From the NCBI GenBank assembly GCA_023139255.1, contig JAGLNY010000348.1:1-7225 (forward strand): 7,225 bases of DNA, in the 5' to 3' direction. Positions within the stretch are counted from its first letter, which is position 1; each line of letters begins with the position of its first letter. Positions 5,328 through 7,225 of the stretch are shown here, piece by piece. Under the pieces are notes generated by a model. The model was not told the DNA's origin. It searched no databases and saw nothing but the letters and a program-made list of their open reading frames with translations. The stretch comes from Spirochaetales bacterium (GTDB lineage: Bacteria > Spirochaetota > Spirochaetia > JABMQR01). The position numbers and the translations under genes were made by a program.

Positions 5328-7225
5328 ATGAACAAAAATTGGTCCTTTACCGAAAATGACAGACGGATGGCGGTAGAACTGAGCGAAATAATTCCAACAG
5401 AGGTTTTTGATGCCCATGCCCATCTATATCGAAGAGAGGATTTAAATATATCCGGGGAAAGCTTCTGGAATGAAGGTCCGGAAGTAGTTGATATATCTTT
5501 CTGGGAAAAAGAGATGCAGAATTTTTTCCCGGGAACAAAAATACGGGGCGGACTGTTTCTTTCCACTCCAATGCCAAACAGCGATATCGGTAAAATGAAT
5601 GCTTTCCTTATTGAGGAATTATCATCCCGATCGGAGAGTCGGGGGCTCCTGCAGTTTGCTATGGATTCAGACCCGGGTGAATACGCTGAACTTATAAAAA
5701 CCCGTGGTGTTGCGGGCTTCAAGCCCTATCATTTTTCCAGCGGTCACAGACCTACAACCGGTTCATCTATTTCCGGTTTTCTTCCGGAGTGGGTGTGGAC
5801 TCTTGCCGACAGAGAGAATCTGGTAATAACCCTTCATATCGTTAAACAGAAAGCTTTGTTAGATCCTGAAAACCAGAGTCAGATTGTTACAATGTGCCGC
5901 AAGTATCCGGGAGCCCGCCTGATCCTGGCGCATGCAGGACGGGGTTTTCACGCCTTCAATACCGTTAAGGGAATACAAGCCTATCGTGGGTTGGATAATC
6001 TCTGGTTCGACCTTTCCGGAATTTGTGAAGCCGAACCTTTGCTCGCAATTCTTCATGAATTCGGGCCTTCCCGGCTTATGTGGGGCAGTGATTTTCCTGT
6101 TTCTCACATCAGGGGCAGGGCAGTCACACTGGGAACCGGCTTTGCCTGGCTGCAGCCCGGGACTATTGATTGGGAGAATCCTGATCTGGGGGGTAAGCCG
6201 GAACCAATTCTGGTAGGCTTCGAGTCTTTACGTGCCCTAAAAACAGCGGCGGATGAATTCGGTCTTAACAGGGAAGATATGAAAGATATCTTTTGCGATA
6301 ATGCCATGAAACTGCTGAACATCAAGGAGGAGAGCGGATCCATCACTCAGGAAGAGTATCTTTATGCTAAAAAGCGGATTCCCGGGGGAACTCAGTTGTT
6401 GAGCAAACGGCCTGAGATGATGGCCCCGGAACAGTGGCCGGCCTATTTCAGTGAGGCTTCAGGGTGTGAAGTGCGTGATCTTGACGGAAAGCGGTATATT
6501 GATATGTATACTAATGGGATCGGATCCTGCCTGCTCGGTTACCGTGATCCCGATGTGAACCGGGCTGTCAGACGCCGGATAAACATGGGAAGTCAAAGCA
6601 CCCTTAATCCCTATGATGAGGTTAGGCTAGCCGACAAGCTGTGCGATATACATCCATGGGCATCACAAGCCCGTTTTGCACGTACTGGTGGTGAATCAAC
6701 TTCGGTTGCGGTAAGAATTGCCAGGGCAACGACTGATCGTTCCATTATTGCTGTCTGCGGTTATCACGGCTGGCACGACTGGTACCTGGCTGCAAATCTG
6801 GGGGAGAGCGATGGTCTGAGAGGGCATCTTCTTCCCGGTTTGAGTCCCCTGGGGGTGCCTCGGGAACTGCGTGGTACCACATTAACCTTTACCTATAACA
6901 ATAAGGAAGAGCTAACAGACATTATTGAACAACATGGGGATAATCTGGCGGCTGTAATCATGGAACCCTGCCGATATCAGGATCCTGAGGAAGGGTTTCT
7001 CGAATTTGTCCGTGATTCCGTGCACAACTGCGGTGCCTTGCTGATTTTCGATGAGATAACGATTGGATGGAGACTACATTTTGGCGGTGCCCATCTGAAG
7101 CTGGGAGTTAACCCGGACATTGCTGTTTTTGCAAAAGCCCTGGGCAACGGATACCCGATTGGGGCTGTTATAGGGACAGAGGCAGCTATGGAAGGGGCAC
7201 ATACATCATTTATCAGCAGTACCTA
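5328..7225 (+). CDS. Fused amidohydrolase / class III aminotransferase (GSA-aminomutase-like), 3' end cut by window
   Basis: One frame runs from ATG 5328 to the window edge, 632 codons without a stop. Residues ~22-331 form an Amidohydro_2 TIM-barrel hydrolase. Its metal and catalytic residues are visible: DAHAH (His30, His32), Lys132 in GFKPY, His170 (ITLHI), His202 (LAHAG) and Asp255 (WGSDFP). The domain closes with the usual DNAMKLLNI. From ~340 a PLP enzyme of the glutamate-1-semialdehyde aminomutase type begins: IPGGTQLLSKRP, the phosphate-binding ARTGGESTS (450s), YHGWHDW (479-485), FDEITIGWR with Asp575, and FAKALGNGYP with Schiff-base Lys603. About 130-150 residues of this domain should lie beyond the window. 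Amidohydrolases of this family hydrolyse or decarboxylate small cyclic or acidic substrates, and class III enzymes move amino groups. Together they may act in sequence on one metabolite, but that substrate is unknown. The protein is cytoplasmic, with no signal peptide. The start is the first ATG after an in-frame stop at 5289-5291, with weak AGAGAG upstream. The divergent GntR gene probably regulates it. Confidence 0.88.
   Translation, partial: MNKNWSFTENDRRMAVELSEIIPTEVFDAHAHLYRREDLNISGESFWNEGPEVVDISFWEKEMQNFFPGTKIRGGLFLSTPMPNSDIGKMNAFLIEELSSRSESRGLLQFAMDSDPGEYAELIKTRGVAGFKPYHFSSGHRPTTGSSISGFLPEWVWTLADRENLVITLHIVKQKALLDPENQSQIVTMCRKYPGARLILAHAGRGFHAFNTVKGIQAYRGLDNLWFDLSGICEAEPLLAILHEFGPSRLMWGSDFPVSHIRGRAVTLGTGFAWLQPGTIDWENPDLGGKPEPILVGFESLRALKTAADEFGLNREDMKDIFCDNAMKLLNIKEESGSITQEEYLYAKKRIPGGTQLLSKRPEMMAPEQWPAYFSEASGCEVRDLDGKRYIDMYTNGIGSCLLGYRDPDVNRAVRRRINMGSQSTLNPYDEVRLADKLCDIHPWASQARFARTGGESTSVAVRIARATTDRSIIAVCGYHGWHDWYLAANLGESDGLRGHLLPGLSPLGVPRELRGTTLTFTYNNKEELTDIIEQHGDNLAAVIMEPCRYQDPEEGFLEFVRDSVHNCGALLIFDEITIGWRLHFGGAHLKLGVNPDIAVFAKALGNGYPIGAVIGTEAAMEGAHTSFISST
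6324..6344 (+). promoter_or_regulatory. Internal Shine-Dalgarno and ATC codon at the domain junction
   Basis: AAGGAGG (6324-6330) is an almost perfect ribosome binding site inside the fused gene, encoding Lys333-Glu334-Glu335. Eleven bases later, ATC at 6342 (Ile339) begins the segment TQEEYLYAKKRIPGGTQ, just where stand-alone class III aminotransferases start. No ATG, GTG or TTG lies nearby in frame. It may be a fossil start from before the fusion, or a rare non-canonical start. Coding chance (AAG GAG GAG) is the alternative. Confidence 0.4.

Noticed and set aside
5184..5423. 80-codon N-terminal extension of the GntR frame on the - strand, with an apparent membrane segment
   Set aside because: It crosses the divergent promoter region and overlaps the start of the opposite gene. 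The hydrophobic run comes from AT-rich intergenic DNA, and the GntR family begins at or near ATG 5183.
5285..5722. 145-codon - strand frame opposite the amidohydrolase
   Set aside because: It is Ser-rich shadow sequence, antisense to the conserved DAHAH region, with no domain and no good ribosome binding site.

Overview
This is a bacterial window of densely packed genes for carbohydrate and small-molecule metabolism. It has no RNA gene, CRISPR array or recognisable mobile element. The content (a GH127-type glycosidase, an SGNH esterase, two dehydrogenase families, a GntR regulator) suggests a sugar-degrading, probably anaerobic bacterium. Spirochaetota or Bacillota would fit, but the sequence alone does not fix the taxon. 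Base composition changes across the window: the first ~2.3 kb is visibly AT-rich, the rest much more balanced.

Left block (1-4335, all + strand). It holds the 3' end of a zinc-type alcohol/polyol dehydrogenase, an SGNH/GDSL hydrolase, a Gfo/Idh/MocA oxidoreductase and a large GH127 (DUF1680) glycosidase. The first two are tightly packed. A ~250 bp AT-rich gap before the oxidoreductase seems to hold a frameshifted gene remnant, and a ~136 bp gap precedes the glycosidase. None of the complete proteins shows a signal peptide, so the block reads as intracellular processing of an imported, acylated oligosaccharide or glycoside: deacylation, glycoside cleavage, and oxidation or reduction of the sugar. 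The exact substrate is not visible.

Right block (4491-7225). A FadR-type GntR regulator on the - strand is transcribed divergently from a very long + strand reading frame that runs off the window end. The ~144 bp between their starts holds plausible promoters for both directions and an inverted pair of TAGTAYTAAT motifs placed on the promoter elements, as expected for a shared, autoregulated operator.

The most striking item is the long + strand frame (5328 to the end, at least 632 residues). It is one uninterrupted protein with a complete metal-dependent amidohydrolase (Amidohydro_2) domain followed directly by a class III, glutamate-1-semialdehyde-aminomutase-like PLP domain. Both active sites look intact. 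At the junction lies a near-perfect Shine-Dalgarno sequence, AAGGAGG, followed by ATC at the place where a stand-alone aminotransferase would begin with ATG. This looks like the fossil, or a still-working non-canonical start, of two formerly separate genes.
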